A program made the translations under genes and the position numbers. A stretch of 64,000 bases of DNA from an uncultured Eubacteriales bacterium (GTDB lineage Bacteria > Bacillota > Clostridia > Christensenellales > UBA1242), in the NCBI GenBank assembly GCA_948607205.1, contig CAPERS010000002.1:73231-137230 (forward strand). The letters run 5' to 3'. Shown in pieces: positions 56,912 through 64,000 of this stretch. Below the pieces are notes generated by a model, which had not been told where the DNA came from, did no database searches, and saw only the letters and a list, made by a program, of their open reading frames with translations. Within the stretch, counting starts at the first letter, position 1. Each line of letters opens with the position of its first letter.

Positions 56912-58993
56912 TCAATTTTTTAATGAAAAATCGACTTTTCTTGTGAAAATATTGGAATTTGCAATGATTATTTTTATTTTATCACCTATTTTAAATGAAT
57001 GACTATTCCCTTTTATCATCAAAGATTTCTCGTAAAACAGATAATTATCCTCTGGCAATTCCTCAATTTTGACCAGACCTTCAACTGTGTTTTCAAGTTC
57101 AACATAAAAGCCAAAATTGGTTACTGAGGTGATAATTCCTTCAAATTCCTCGCCTATATGGTCCTTCATAAGATATGCTTTCCAAAGGTCATCCACATCT
57201 CGTTCAGCCATATCAGCATTGCGTTCACGCTCGCTTGATTGCATCGAAGACTCATAAGTGAGTGAGTTAAGTTCATCATTTCGAGCGCTCGAAAGCGCTT
57301 TTTTCTTAAGCACTTCTTTTATTATTCTATGAATTGTAAGGTCAGGATAGCGCCTGATTGGTGAAGTGAAATGGCAATAGTATTCAAGCGCAAGTCCAAA
57401 GTGACCAAGATTTTTGTTTGTATATTTTGCTTTTTGCATTGAGCGCAAAAGCACTTTGTTGACTGTTTCGGTGTAGTCATGACCGTCGACAAGCTTTATC
57501 AGACCTTGATAAAAAGATGGAGTGATTGTTTCTGGAATCTTAGGTAATTTGATTCCCAGTCCTTTCATAAAATCAAAAACTTTCAACAGTTTTTCTTTGC
57601 GAGGGCATTCGTGAACGCGATAAACAAAAGGAATATCTTTTGAGCAAAACTCTTTTGCCACAACCTCGTTTGCCAACACCATGAAGTCTTCAATAAGTCT
57701 ATGTGCCGAATTGCGTTCTCTCTTTTGCACTCCGATTGCAAGACCATCTTCATTAAATACGAACTCGGCTTCTGGTATTTCAAAATCAAGATATCCATCA
57801 CACATCTTCTTATCTTGAAGTTTGAGTGAAAGTTCTTTCATAAGGAGAAGGCTTTTTTTCACCTTGTCTGCTTTTTCAGATTTTTCGCCGTTCAAAACTT
57901 TGTTGGCTTCGGTGTAAGTGAGCCTTGCCTTGCTTCTTATCACGCTTTCAAAAATTTTGTGAGCGATAACGTTTCCATTTTGGTCAACATCCATAACGCA
58001 AGAAAGTGTCAATCTGTCCACGCCTTCGCTGAGAGAGCAAATTCCATTTGAAAGTTTTTCAGGAAGCATTGGAAGAACTGAAGTTGGGAAATAAACACTC
58101 GTTCCCCTTTTGAACGCTTCCTCGTCGAGTGGAGAACCTGATTTGACATATTCGCCAACATCGGCAATATGAACGCCCAAGCGATATCCATTTTTAATTT
58201 TTTCAATTGAAACAGCGTCATCAAAATCTTGAGCATCTTCGCCGTCGATTGTGAAAATCTCTTCGTTTGTAAGGTCAACTCTTCCCTTCTTTTGTTTTTC
58301 GTCAACTGTCAGCCCAATTTTGTCACACTGTGCCATAACGTCATCCGGAAAAGTTTCATAAAGTTCATGCTCGCGAATTATTCCTTTTTCCATAGCCTTC
58401 ACATCATCGCTTTTGCCCAAAATCTCGACTAAGTTACACATAAACTTTTCTTTTTCTCGACTTATTCTTGCAACAACACGCAAATCTTCATCGATTTTAA
58501 ATTCGCTTTTCTTGATTCTAAATTTATATGGAATGTGGTTATTGTCAGTAACAAGAAAATATGTTTGACCAATTTTTTCTATAACGCCAACAATTGTTTC
58601 AAGAGGTTTATAAACCGCAACTATCTCGCCATCACTGCCTTCATTGCCTTTATAGCCAACTTTGACAATAACTCTGTCGCCATCAATTGCGTCAAGAGTT
58701 TTGCTTGCCGGAATAAAAATGTCGTTTTCACCTTTAACAGTTCCGACTTGACAAAAGCCAAAGCCTTTGGCATTTCCTATGAAAAGACCTTTGACATAAT
58801 TTGAAGAAGGGATTTTGATAAATTTATTTTTTATCTGAAAAATTTCGCCCTTTGTTATGAGCGCTTCAATTTCATCTTTTATTGTTTTTTCGCTAACGCC
58901 AAATGTTTTGGCCATAAAGCAAAAAAGATTGCTTGGTTTTTTATATACCAAACTATCTTTTGCTATCATATTTAAAATCTTATCTTTCAACAT
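56912..58993 (-). CDS. rnr: Ribonuclease R
   Basis: About 693 aa. A 3'-5' exoribonuclease that degrades structured RNA and works with tmRNA. Order: N-terminal HTH (KTFG-like, residues about 1-60), cold-shock domains, RNB domain with the metal site DGEDAQDFDDAVSI, ADVGEYV, HYCHFTSPIRRYPDL, and a C-terminal S1 domain (EEFEGIITSVTNFGFYVEL). ATG at 58993 with AGGG is preferred over the in-frame TTG at 59002. Confidence 0.96.
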   Translation of the reverse strand: MLKDKILNMIAKDSLVYKKPSNLFCFMAKTFGVSEKTIKDEIEALITKGEIFQIKNKFIKIPSSNYVKGLFIGNAKGFGFCQVGTVKGENDIFIPASKTLDAIDGDRVIVKVGYKGNEGSDGEIVAVYKPLETIVGVIEKIGQTYFLVTDNNHIPYKFRIKKSEFKIDEDLRVVARISREKEKFMCNLVEILGKSDDVKAMEKGIIREHELYETFPDDVMAQCDKIGLTVDEKQKKGRVDLTNEEIFTIDGEDAQDFDDAVSIEKIKNGYRLGVHIADVGEYVKSGSPLDEEAFKRGTSVYFPTSVLPMLPEKLSNGICSLSEGVDRLTLSCVMDVDQNGNVIAHKIFESVIRSKARLTYTEANKVLNGEKSEKADKVKKSLLLMKELSLKLQDKKMCDGYLDFEIPEAEFVFNEDGLAIGVQKRERNSAHRLIEDFMVLANEVVAKEFCSKDIPFVYRVHECPRKEKLLKVFDFMKGLGIKLPKIPETITPSFYQGLIKLVDGHDYTETVNKVLLRSMQKAKYTNKNLGHFGLALEYYCHFTSPIRRYPDLTIHRIIKEVLKKKALSSARNDELNSLTYESSMQSSERERNADMAERDVDDLWKAYLMKDHIGEEFEGIITSVTNFGFYVELENTVEGLVKIEELPEDNYLFYEKSLMIKGNSHSFKIGDKIKIIIANSNIFTRKVDFSLKN

Positions 58994-59023
58994 AATTTTC
59001 AACCCTAATTATTATAACCTAAA

Positions 59024-59344
59024 TTAAACAGTTCTATTGAAAATTTCTGTGATGAAATAAATTATTGTGCAAACGAGGACTATTGAAGACATAATAATTG
59101 TGACAAGTTTAAGTTTTCCATCACGAGAAGAGCCCTTGTTTTGAGAATAATAACTTTCCTGCTTGCCCATCACTGCATCAATGCCATTGTTAGAATCATT
59201 TGATTGGAGCAGAATTGTCACGATAAGTGTGATTGAACAAAGAATAATAATAGCAAAAATTACCCATCTGAAAGGTGGCAAGAAACTTGTCCAAAAGTCA
59301 CCTTGAAGTGTGTCATCTGCAAGAAGTGTTGATAAAATATTCAT
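59024..59344 (-). CDS. secG: Preprotein translocase subunit SecG
   Basis: 106 aa. Two transmembrane helices (about 28-50 and 83-103) flank the conserved loop LLQSNDSNNGIDAVMG, a variant of the SecG LLQxGKGGG region. It is an accessory subunit of SecYEG. AAAGGAG precedes the ATG. It is the second gene of an operon that continues to rnr, smpB and ssrA. The N-terminal extension of about 25 residues is unusual. Confidence 0.88.
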   Translation of the reverse strand: MNILSTLLADDTLQGDFWTSFLPPFRWVIFAIIILCSITLIVTILLQSNDSNNGIDAVMGKQESYYSQNKGSSRDGKLKLVTIIMSSIVLVCTIIYFITEIFNRTV

Positions 59345-59358
59345 ATAAAATCTCCTTT

Positions 59359-59595
59359 TTAAAGTGTTGTGCTAAGCCAAACTATTGCAACAACGAGTAT
59401 GATTAAGAGCAGTATTTGCCCCCATTTGATTGATATTTTGGATTTGCCTGTTGCACTTTTTATGACATTTGCAAAGATAAGAAGTGCGCACATTGATAAA
59501 ACAACAAGAATGATTATCTTGGTTGAACCACCGATGTTATCATTGACCCAATTATTTATATCACTGAAAAAATTAGCAAGCATGCCTTTAATCAT
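59359..59595 (-). CDS. Small two-TM membrane protein heading the secG operon
   Basis: 78 aa. An amphipathic N-terminus (LANFFSDINNWVNDNIGG) then two hydrophobic helices (about 26-46 and 56-77). Promoter TTGAAA-17-TATACT at 59614-59642 and GGAGGG ribosome binding site. It is 14 bp before secG. Not recognised; the position suggests a membrane role connected with secretion, but that is only context. Confidence 0.7.
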   Translation of the reverse strand: MIKGMLANFFSDINNWVNDNIGGSTKIIILVVLSMCALLIFANVIKSATGKSKISIKWGQILLLIILVVAIVWLSTTL

Positions 59596-59613
59596 TTGTT
59601 CCCTCCGAAAAGT

Positions 59614-59642
59614 AGTATATCATACTTAACGATATATTTCAA
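59614..59642 (-). promoter_or_regulatory. Promoter of secG-rnr-smpB-ssrA operon
   Basis: Minus-strand TTGAAA (59637-59642), 17 bp, TATACT (59614-59619). Confidence 0.65.
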
Positions 59643-59781
59643 GGATTTTTCAATTACGTTTTTATTTTTTGCTCTTTTTTTGAAGAATTTTGTCCACTTT
59701 TTCAGCAAAATTAACATTCTTTTATTATTTTTTTAACGGAGTGATAAAAATTTATGGTGAATAAAGTTTAAGCGAAGGAAC

Positions 59782-59887
59782 ATGCCCGCTCGGAAGACAT
59801 GAAGATTTTTCATGCCCAATCGCCTTTCGCGCGATTGGAGCCCCCTTTTGCCACGAGGGGCAAAAAGGGGTTACTTCCGAGCGGGCT
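59782..59887 (-). repeat. Cloverleaf-like inverted repeat element at the 3' end of the metal ATPase gene
   Basis: An outer 13-bp perfect stem GCCCGCTCGGAAG / CTTCCGAGCGGGC encloses three adjacent hairpins: CCCCTTTTTGCC..GGCAAAAGGGG, CCAATCGC..GCGATTGG and CATGAA-N5-TTCATG, separated by 1-3 nt. The first arm of the outer stem encodes the last residues of the ATPase (PARK plus the stop). There is no T-run after the outer stem. GC content is much higher than the surroundings. Confidence 0.85.
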
Positions 59888-61898
59888 CTTTGAGCGCCCT
59901 CATGCTGTTAAGGATAGCCAAAAGGGTAACTCCAACATCAGCAAACACAGCACTTATCATTCCTGTCACACCCAAAGCCCCCAAAGAAAGAAAAGCCACT
60001 TTGATGACAGCCGAGAAAATTATGTTTTGAAGCACAATCTTCCTTGTCTTTTTGGAAATTTTGATTGCAAGCGCAATCTTTTTTGGGTCATCATCAACAA
60101 GCACGATATCAGATGCCTCAACGCTGGCAGGCGCGCCGTTCACACCCATACTTATTCCGACATCGCTTAAAACCAGAGAAGGCGCATCATTTATTCCGTC
60201 ACCAACATAGCCAACTCTCTTTTTTTCAACTTTCAATCTTTCAATAAAAGTATATTTCTCCTGTGGCAACAGTTTCGCATGCCATTCGTCAAGGTCAAGT
60301 TCTTCACAAACTTTTCTCACACTTTCTTCATTATCACCAGACAGCATGACAGTTTTTAAACCCAATTTCTTAAGTTCACTGCAAGCATCTTTTGAACTTG
60401 ACTTCACAGTGTCACTGAGATAAATTCTTCCCAACAAATCTTTTTCGCAATAAACTTCAACAACAGTGCTTTTTAAAGTTTTATCTTTTCGCCCAACAAA
60501 ATAATTCTTGTCTTGAAATTTAAATTCAATTCCTTCCCCAGCAATCTCTTTAAAATCCTCAATTTTTGGCAAAGTTTTGTCATATGCTGAAACTATCGCC
60601 TTTGCAAGTGGATGAATTGAATATTGCTCACCAACACTTGCAAGAAAAATTATTTCCTCTTCAGCAAGTTCACTTTCAATATGGTCTATTGAAAATTGCC
60701 CAGTCGTAAGCGTTCCAGTTTTATCAAAAACCATAGTGTCAAGTTTTGAACATGCATCAAGATAGTTTGAGCCTTTGATGAGTATGCCTCTTTTGGAAGC
60801 ATTACCAAGCCCAGAAAAGTATGTCAAAGGCACAGAAATTGCAAAAGCACAAGGACAGGAAATAACGAGAAAAATCAGACCACGATAAACAGCAACATCA
60901 ATGTTTTTTGTGACAGCCCAAACAATTCCCCAAACAATAACTGCAAGTGCAACAATGCCAAGAGTATACCATTTGGTTATTTTTGAAATAAAAGTTTCAG
61001 TTTTTGACTTGTTTTGTGATGCATTTTCGATAAGATTCATGATTTTCTTAATCGTGCTCTCATCATATTTTTTGGTGGTCTTAATCTTGACCAAGCCGTC
61101 AAGCACAATTGCACCAGACAAAATTTCATCGCCCTCTTTGAGAAGCACTGGCACGCTTTCACCTGTCAGCGACTGCATATCAACACTTATCTCGCCTGAG
61201 ATAATCTCACCGTCAAGCGCCACTTTTTCACCTGCACGAACTATGATTGTTGAACCTACTTCAACATCTTTTGGCTCAACTCTTTCTTCACCCTTTTCTG
61301 TCACTATCACTGCAAATTCTGGTTGCATTTTAACAAGGCTTTCAATTGACTTTCGCGAACGATTGACTGCAAGGCTTTCAAATATCTTTCCAATTGAATA
61401 CAGTGCGATAACCATAAGCCCTTCCATATGTTCACCAACAATTGACGCGCCCACCACAGAAATGGTCAAAAGCAAGTTCTCATTGACAACTCCTCTGAAA
61501 ATTTGAGTGACCGCTTTATAATAAGTCTTATAGCCGAGCATCAAAACAGCCAAAACATACAATGTCCAAAATGTCCAAATGGGCATTTGAACAAAAAATA
61601 TGATAAAGCCAATGGCAATGCCTAATATAAGCAAAATAAGGTCAAAAACAAATTTTATTTTGCCTTTTTTATCTTTTTTCCCACTTTTTGCAATTATCTT
61701 AACATCAGGTTCAATTTTTTTTGTTAGTTTTATTATATCTTCAAGTGCATGCTCATCTGTGCACTCATTACTTTCAAAAATCAATTTTGATTTAACAAAT
61801 TCAATCTTTGCATTTTTCACACTTGACAATTTGTTTATCTCACCTTCAAGCGCTCTTGCGCAATTTGGACAATCAAGACCTTCTATTTTAACTATCAT
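59871..61898 (-). CDS. Heavy-metal P1B-type ATPase (Zn/Cd/Pb exporter)
   Basis: 675 aa. An N-terminal heavy-metal-associated domain (GLDCPNC, CxxC), eight predicted TM helices, the phosphatase loop SLTGESVPV, transmembrane metal motif SCPCAFAIS, phosphorylation site DKTGTLTTG, nucleotide domain with HPLAKAIV (HP motif) and hinge GDGINDAP. The CPC motif and ArsR partner fit Zn2+/Cd2+/Pb2+ efflux. GGAG lies inside the arsR end; the two genes overlap by 4 bp. Its last codons form the outer stem of the cloverleaf-like element. Confidence 0.95.
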   Translation of the reverse strand: MIVKIEGLDCPNCARALEGEINKLSSVKNAKIEFVKSKLIFESNECTDEHALEDIIKLTKKIEPDVKIIAKSGKKDKKGKIKFVFDLILLILGIAIGFIIFFVQMPIWTFWTLYVLAVLMLGYKTYYKAVTQIFRGVVNENLLLTISVVGASIVGEHMEGLMVIALYSIGKIFESLAVNRSRKSIESLVKMQPEFAVIVTEKGEERVEPKDVEVGSTIIVRAGEKVALDGEIISGEISVDMQSLTGESVPVLLKEGDEILSGAIVLDGLVKIKTTKKYDESTIKKIMNLIENASQNKSKTETFISKITKWYTLGIVALAVIVWGIVWAVTKNIDVAVYRGLIFLVISCPCAFAISVPLTYFSGLGNASKRGILIKGSNYLDACSKLDTMVFDKTGTLTTGQFSIDHIESELAEEEIIFLASVGEQYSIHPLAKAIVSAYDKTLPKIEDFKEIAGEGIEFKFQDKNYFVGRKDKTLKSTVVEVYCEKDLLGRIYLSDTVKSSSKDACSELKKLGLKTVMLSGDNEESVRKVCEELDLDEWHAKLLPQEKYTFIERLKVEKKRVGYVGDGINDAPSLVLSDVGISMGVNGAPASVEASDIVLVDDDPKKIALAIKISKKTRKIVLQNIIFSAVIKVAFLSLGALGVTGMISAVFADVGVTLLAILNSMRALKEPARK

Positions 61899-62272
61899 TT
61901 TTCTTCTCCATCAAGTTCTTCCATAGCGTGAAGTTTGGTCACCTCAAAAACTTCTTTAACATGCATGTCAGCAAGGCTATACCAAACTTCCTTGCCTTTT
62001 TTGCGACTTTTGATAAGTTTCATTTCTTTTAAATTTTGAAGTTGATGTGAAACCGCTGACTTGGTCATATTTAATATTGATGAAATATCACAAACGCACA
62101 ATTCACTCTCGTCAAGCAAATTGATTATCTTGATTCTCGTGCTATCTGACATTGCTTTATAAAAATCAGCCATAAATAAAAGCACTTCTTCGTCAAGCAT
62201 CTTCTTTTTGGCTTTTTCAACAAAATCCCCATGTATGATATTGCAATCACACTCTCTATCACTTTTTCCCAT
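61895..62272 (-). CDS. ArsR/SmtB-family metal-sensing repressor (CadC-like)
   Basis: 125 aa winged helix. The metal site ELCVCD in the alpha-3 region plus N-terminal CDC (ECDCNIIHGDF) resembles CadC's Cd/Pb site, and the C-terminal helix D-x-H...H-x-x-E (ADMHVKEVFEVTKLHAMEE) resembles the alpha-5 zinc site. The HTH reads NMTKSAVSHQLQNLKEMKLI. It is expected to repress its own operon until metal binds. TAGGAG precedes the ATG. Confidence 0.93.
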   Translation of the reverse strand: MGKSDRECDCNIIHGDFVEKAKKKMLDEEVLLFMADFYKAMSDSTRIKIINLLDESELCVCDISSILNMTKSAVSHQLQNLKEMKLIKSRKKGKEVWYSLADMHVKEVFEVTKLHAMEELDGEEK

Positions 62273-62291
62273 ATTTTTTCTCCTAAATTAT

Positions 62292-62366
62292 ATAAATTAT
62301 TTTATCAAACAGTTGATTAACTGTTCAACTGTTATTATTATAGTTGAATACTTATTCAATTGTCAA
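62292..62366 (-). promoter_or_regulatory. arsR-metal ATPase promoter with two operator-like palindromes
   Basis: Minus-strand TTGACA (62361-62366), 18 bp, TATAAT (62337-62342). The spacer contains the perfect palindrome TTGAAT-AAGT-ATTCAA, and an inverted repeat AACAGTT-AATC-AACTGTT lies just downstream, about 62308-62325. Both resemble ArsR-family operators and would block polymerase. Confidence 0.7.
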
Positions 62367-62457
62367 CTAAATTTTAACATTTTTTAAAAAAATTTTAATT
62401 TGACTTTTTGATTTCAATATTTTTATTTTTTTGCTAGTAAAAATTAATAAAAGGCCG

Positions 62458-62486
62458 TTGACATAGAAATTTTGATATGATAAAAT
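62458..62486 (+). promoter_or_regulatory. Promoter of coiled-coil gene
   Basis: TTGACA (62458-62463), 17 bp, TAAAAT (62481-62486), then AAAGGAA before the ATG at 62507. Confidence 0.75.
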
Positions 62487-62506
62487 ATAGAAAAGGAAAG
62501 AAATAT

Positions 62507-62962
62507 ATGAACAACAATTCAAAAACAGTTATAAATGAAAGAGATTTAAAATCACTTCCTGACCTTGCACCTGTCAACATCGAAAACTTGATAAATAGAA
62601 TCACGATGAAACCTGTTATTGAAAGCAAAGAAGAACTTAAAAATCAAGTGATTGTCAAACTTGGCGAACTTAAAAACTTAGAAAAAGCCATTCGCTTAAA
62701 AAATAATCAAGTTCATCAAATCAAACATCGCGCCAGTCAAAGCGAAGAGCACATTGAGGCAAAGAAAGAGCGCGACAAAATGAAAGAAGACAAGGAAAAA
62801 CTTATCAAAGAAATATGCCTTCTTGAAAGACGATTTGAACTCAAGCAACAATATTTGATACTAAAAGAAAAATGCGAAGAGATAAAGCGCATGTGTGATG
62901 AAGCTTTAAAAAATGGTGAAAATATAACCTCTTTTCACGAAAATAACCTTTTAAACAGATAA
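62507..62962 (+). CDS. Coiled-coil protein of unknown function
   Basis: About 151 aa from the ATG at 62507. After about 35 N-terminal residues nearly the whole chain is a charged coiled coil (KEELKNQVIVKLGELKNLEK to EIKRMCDEALKNG). No membrane segment or signal peptide. AAAGGAAAG precedes the start. Family not recognised; convergent with a small gene. Confidence 0.72.
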   Translation: MNNNSKTVINERDLKSLPDLAPVNIENLINRITMKPVIESKEELKNQVIVKLGELKNLEKAIRLKNNQVHQIKHRASQSEEHIEAKKERDKMKEDKEKLIKEICLLERRFELKQQYLILKEKCEEIKRMCDEALKNGENITSFHENNLLNR

Positions 62963-62983
62963 TTGTAACAAAATCTTTTAAAA

Positions 62984-63020
62984 CAAAAAAACACATTTAC
63001 TTATTTGTAAATGTGCTTTT
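62984..63020. terminator. Bidirectional Rho-independent terminator
   Basis: A-run, CACATTTAC, 6-nt loop, GTAAATGTG, then T-run. Confidence 0.8.
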
Positions 63021-63030
63021 TTATTAAAAT

Positions 63031-63267
63031 TTAAAACTTAATTCCACCATCTTTAAACTCAAAGACATTTTCAAGAAGTTCATCTTTTGAAATTTCTTCT
63101 ATTGTTATACCATGCTGAAATTCGCCTGGAAGGCCTAAAGTAACATTGTCGGCGTATGAATCAAAACTCACCAATAAGACACCCGTGATTGCAATTTGAT
63201 TATTTTTCTCGCAAACTTGTGAAATTTTATCGCGTACAAGTTTATTATACTCCTTCTTTTTATTCAT
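63031..63267 (-). CDS. Small protein with MazG-like N-terminal motif
   Basis: 78 aa. The beginning EYNKLVRDKISQVCEKN matches the YNKLVRDKIPEII start of phosphoribosyl-ATP pyrophosphatase/MazG-like nucleotide hydrolases, but the ExxE..D catalytic helices that should follow are absent. The C-terminal half (ITGVLLVSFDS, LLENVFEFKDGGIKF) is different. AAGGAA precedes the ATG. It may be a truncated or rearranged remnant, or an unrelated protein sharing the start. Confidence 0.6.
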   Translation of the reverse strand: MNKKKEYNKLVRDKISQVCEKNNQIAITGVLLVSFDSYADNVTLGLPGEFQHGITIEEISKDELLENVFEFKDGGIKF

Positions 63268-63675
63268 ATCTTTTCCTTGATTTTCAAACTTATTATCATT
63301 TTAATTTTCATATTTCTTCTTCCATTTTCTAAAATTTATTCAACTTTATTATATAAAAAAACACACTTAAGTCAAAATAATTTATATTGTTAAAATAATA
63401 ATTGTTACATTTGACTTCAATAACTTTTTAATTTTCAAGTTCTTATTGTCTTCGAGCACTGAATGCATGAAACTTTTATGCAAAATTTTCAACGCTTAAT
63501 GAACATAAAAATTTTTCATTTTCTTATCAATTTTTCTTGGCAAAAAATTAAAAATATGATATTATCAAATTGTCAAACGAAGAAAAACCAAAGAAAACAA
63601 AATTGGCAAAAACTGAAGATTAATATATTTATTTGAGTAAATAAATTAAAAACGAAGGGCAATTGCCCAACATGT
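63268..63675. other. Intergenic region before tRNA-Thr
   Basis: About 408 bp of very AT-rich DNA. It contains the tRNA-Thr promoter (63537-63565) and a perfect palindrome GGGCAATTGCCC (63657-63668) 7 bp before the tRNA. I see no supported open reading frame. Confidence 0.6.
63537..63565 (+). promoter_or_regulatory. tRNA-Thr promoter
   Basis: TTGGCA (63537-63542), 17 bp, TATTAT (63560-63565), giving a leader of about 100 nt before the tRNA. Confidence 0.6.
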
Positions 63676-63751
63676 GCTGATATGGCTCAGTCGGTAGAGC
63701 GTCACCTTGGTAAGGTGGAGGTCACGGGTTCGATTCCCGTTATCAGCTCCA
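63676..63751 (+). tRNA. tRNA-Thr (GGT anticodon)
   Basis: 76 nt with encoded CCA. Acceptor GCTGATA/TATCAGC, anticodon loop TTGGTAA in stem CACC/GGTG, T arm ACGGG-TTCGATT-CCCGT. Confidence 0.96.
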
Positions 63752-63794
63752 AATATATTGTATAAAAAGTCTTTTTTGAGAAAGGCTTTTACAT

Positions 63795-63996
63795 ACTGTA
63801 TTCAGTGGTGTTTTATTGGGTTTGGCACTGGATACAGTGGTGGAAGAAAAGATAAGACAAAAATTTTGAAAGGAATAAGAAAGTAGTGTCTTTTCAAAAT
63901 TGTGGAAATTTTGATTATTTGATCAAAAAATCAAAATTTTAATAGAAATCAAAAATCAAAGTTTAATTTCTTGATACTAAGTTTTGATTTCGAGAA
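63795..63996. repeat. Series of inverted repeats at the window edge
   Basis: ACTGTATTCAGTG (63795-63807) pairs with CACTGGATACAGT (63826-63838) with one wobble. AAATTTTGATT and AATCAAAATTT (about 63904-63941) form a second stem, and AATCAAA with TTTTGATT near 63953-63991 a third. No open reading frame is evident between tRNA-Thr and the window end; the region may continue beyond it. Confidence 0.55.
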
Positions 63997-64000
63997 AAAA

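Overview
The window is about 64 kb of AT-rich DNA from a low-GC bacterium of the Bacillota, most likely an uncultured anaerobic Clostridia-type (gut-like) lineage. That placement is inferred from several things: strong AGGAGG ribosome binding sites, the ylxM-ffh-rpsP-khpA-rimM-trmD and secG-rnr-smpB-ssrA operons, a GGGtGRT/NifU-like pair, a PdaB-like deacetylase, and surface proteins with Listeria-Bacteroides (InlB B) and GLUG repeats. UGA and UAG both end ordinary genes and the Trp tRNA has a CCA anticodon, so the code is standard and this is not a mycoplasma. No integrase, transposase, prophage module or CRISPR array was seen.

Layout. 1-3 kb: CPBP protease, tadA, SDR. 3-6.6 kb: large InlB/GLUG surface protein. 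6.7-11 kb: groESL, SPOR-like membrane protein, SSB-like protein, deacetylase. 11-17 kb: type IIA topoisomerase A and B subunits, murG. 17-22 kb: intracellular subtilisin with a coupled small gene, lone ABC ATPase, lipoprotein, yraN, rbgA, mtnN. 22-26 kb: trmD-rimM-khpA-rpsP-ffh-ylxM. 26-33 kb: small unknown genes, hemW-lepA, a bacterial mTERF-like solenoid protein, GDPD, rsmD, tRNA-Lys. 33-40 kb: ABC exporter, M1 peptidase lipoprotein, DnaD and DnaC replication proteins, MBL hydrolase, tRNA-Trp. 40-47 kb: the accessory region, with double-HTH regulators, a SAP-domain protein, an HExxH protein, MazF with an unfamiliar partner, a repeat protein behind a homopolymer promoter, and tandem small HTH genes, interrupted by acpS-recX-yigZ. 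47-50 kb: tyrS, GGGtGRT, NifU-like. 50-54 kb: a second InlB/GLUG gene interrupted by one amber codon. 54-64 kb: ung, the secG-rnr-smpB-ssrA operon, an ArsR-controlled metal ATPase, small genes and tRNA-Thr.

Three patterns stand out. (1) The only three homopolymer tracts of 9 or more G/C that I found all lie between the -35 and -10 boxes of otherwise strong promoters: those of both InlB/GLUG genes and of the internally duplicated 364-aa protein. This looks like phase variation by promoter-spacer slippage. (2) A set of housekeeping genes (CPBP protease, tadA, rsmD, MBL hydrolase, ung, and nearly lepA) have a -10 box ending exactly 6 nt (8 for lepA) before the ATG and no Shine-Dalgarno sequence, which predicts leaderless mRNAs alongside normal SD-led genes. 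(3) Several intergenic regions (after ffh, gyrB and zntA, and after tRNA-Lys) are packed with short adjacent palindromes, in two cases enclosed by an outer stem to give cloverleaf-like structures.

The 450-aa protein beside lepA is nine contiguous 36-residue repeats resembling mTERF repeats, a family best known from mitochondria and chloroplasts. Together with the phase-variable promoter set it is the most unusual protein-level observation.
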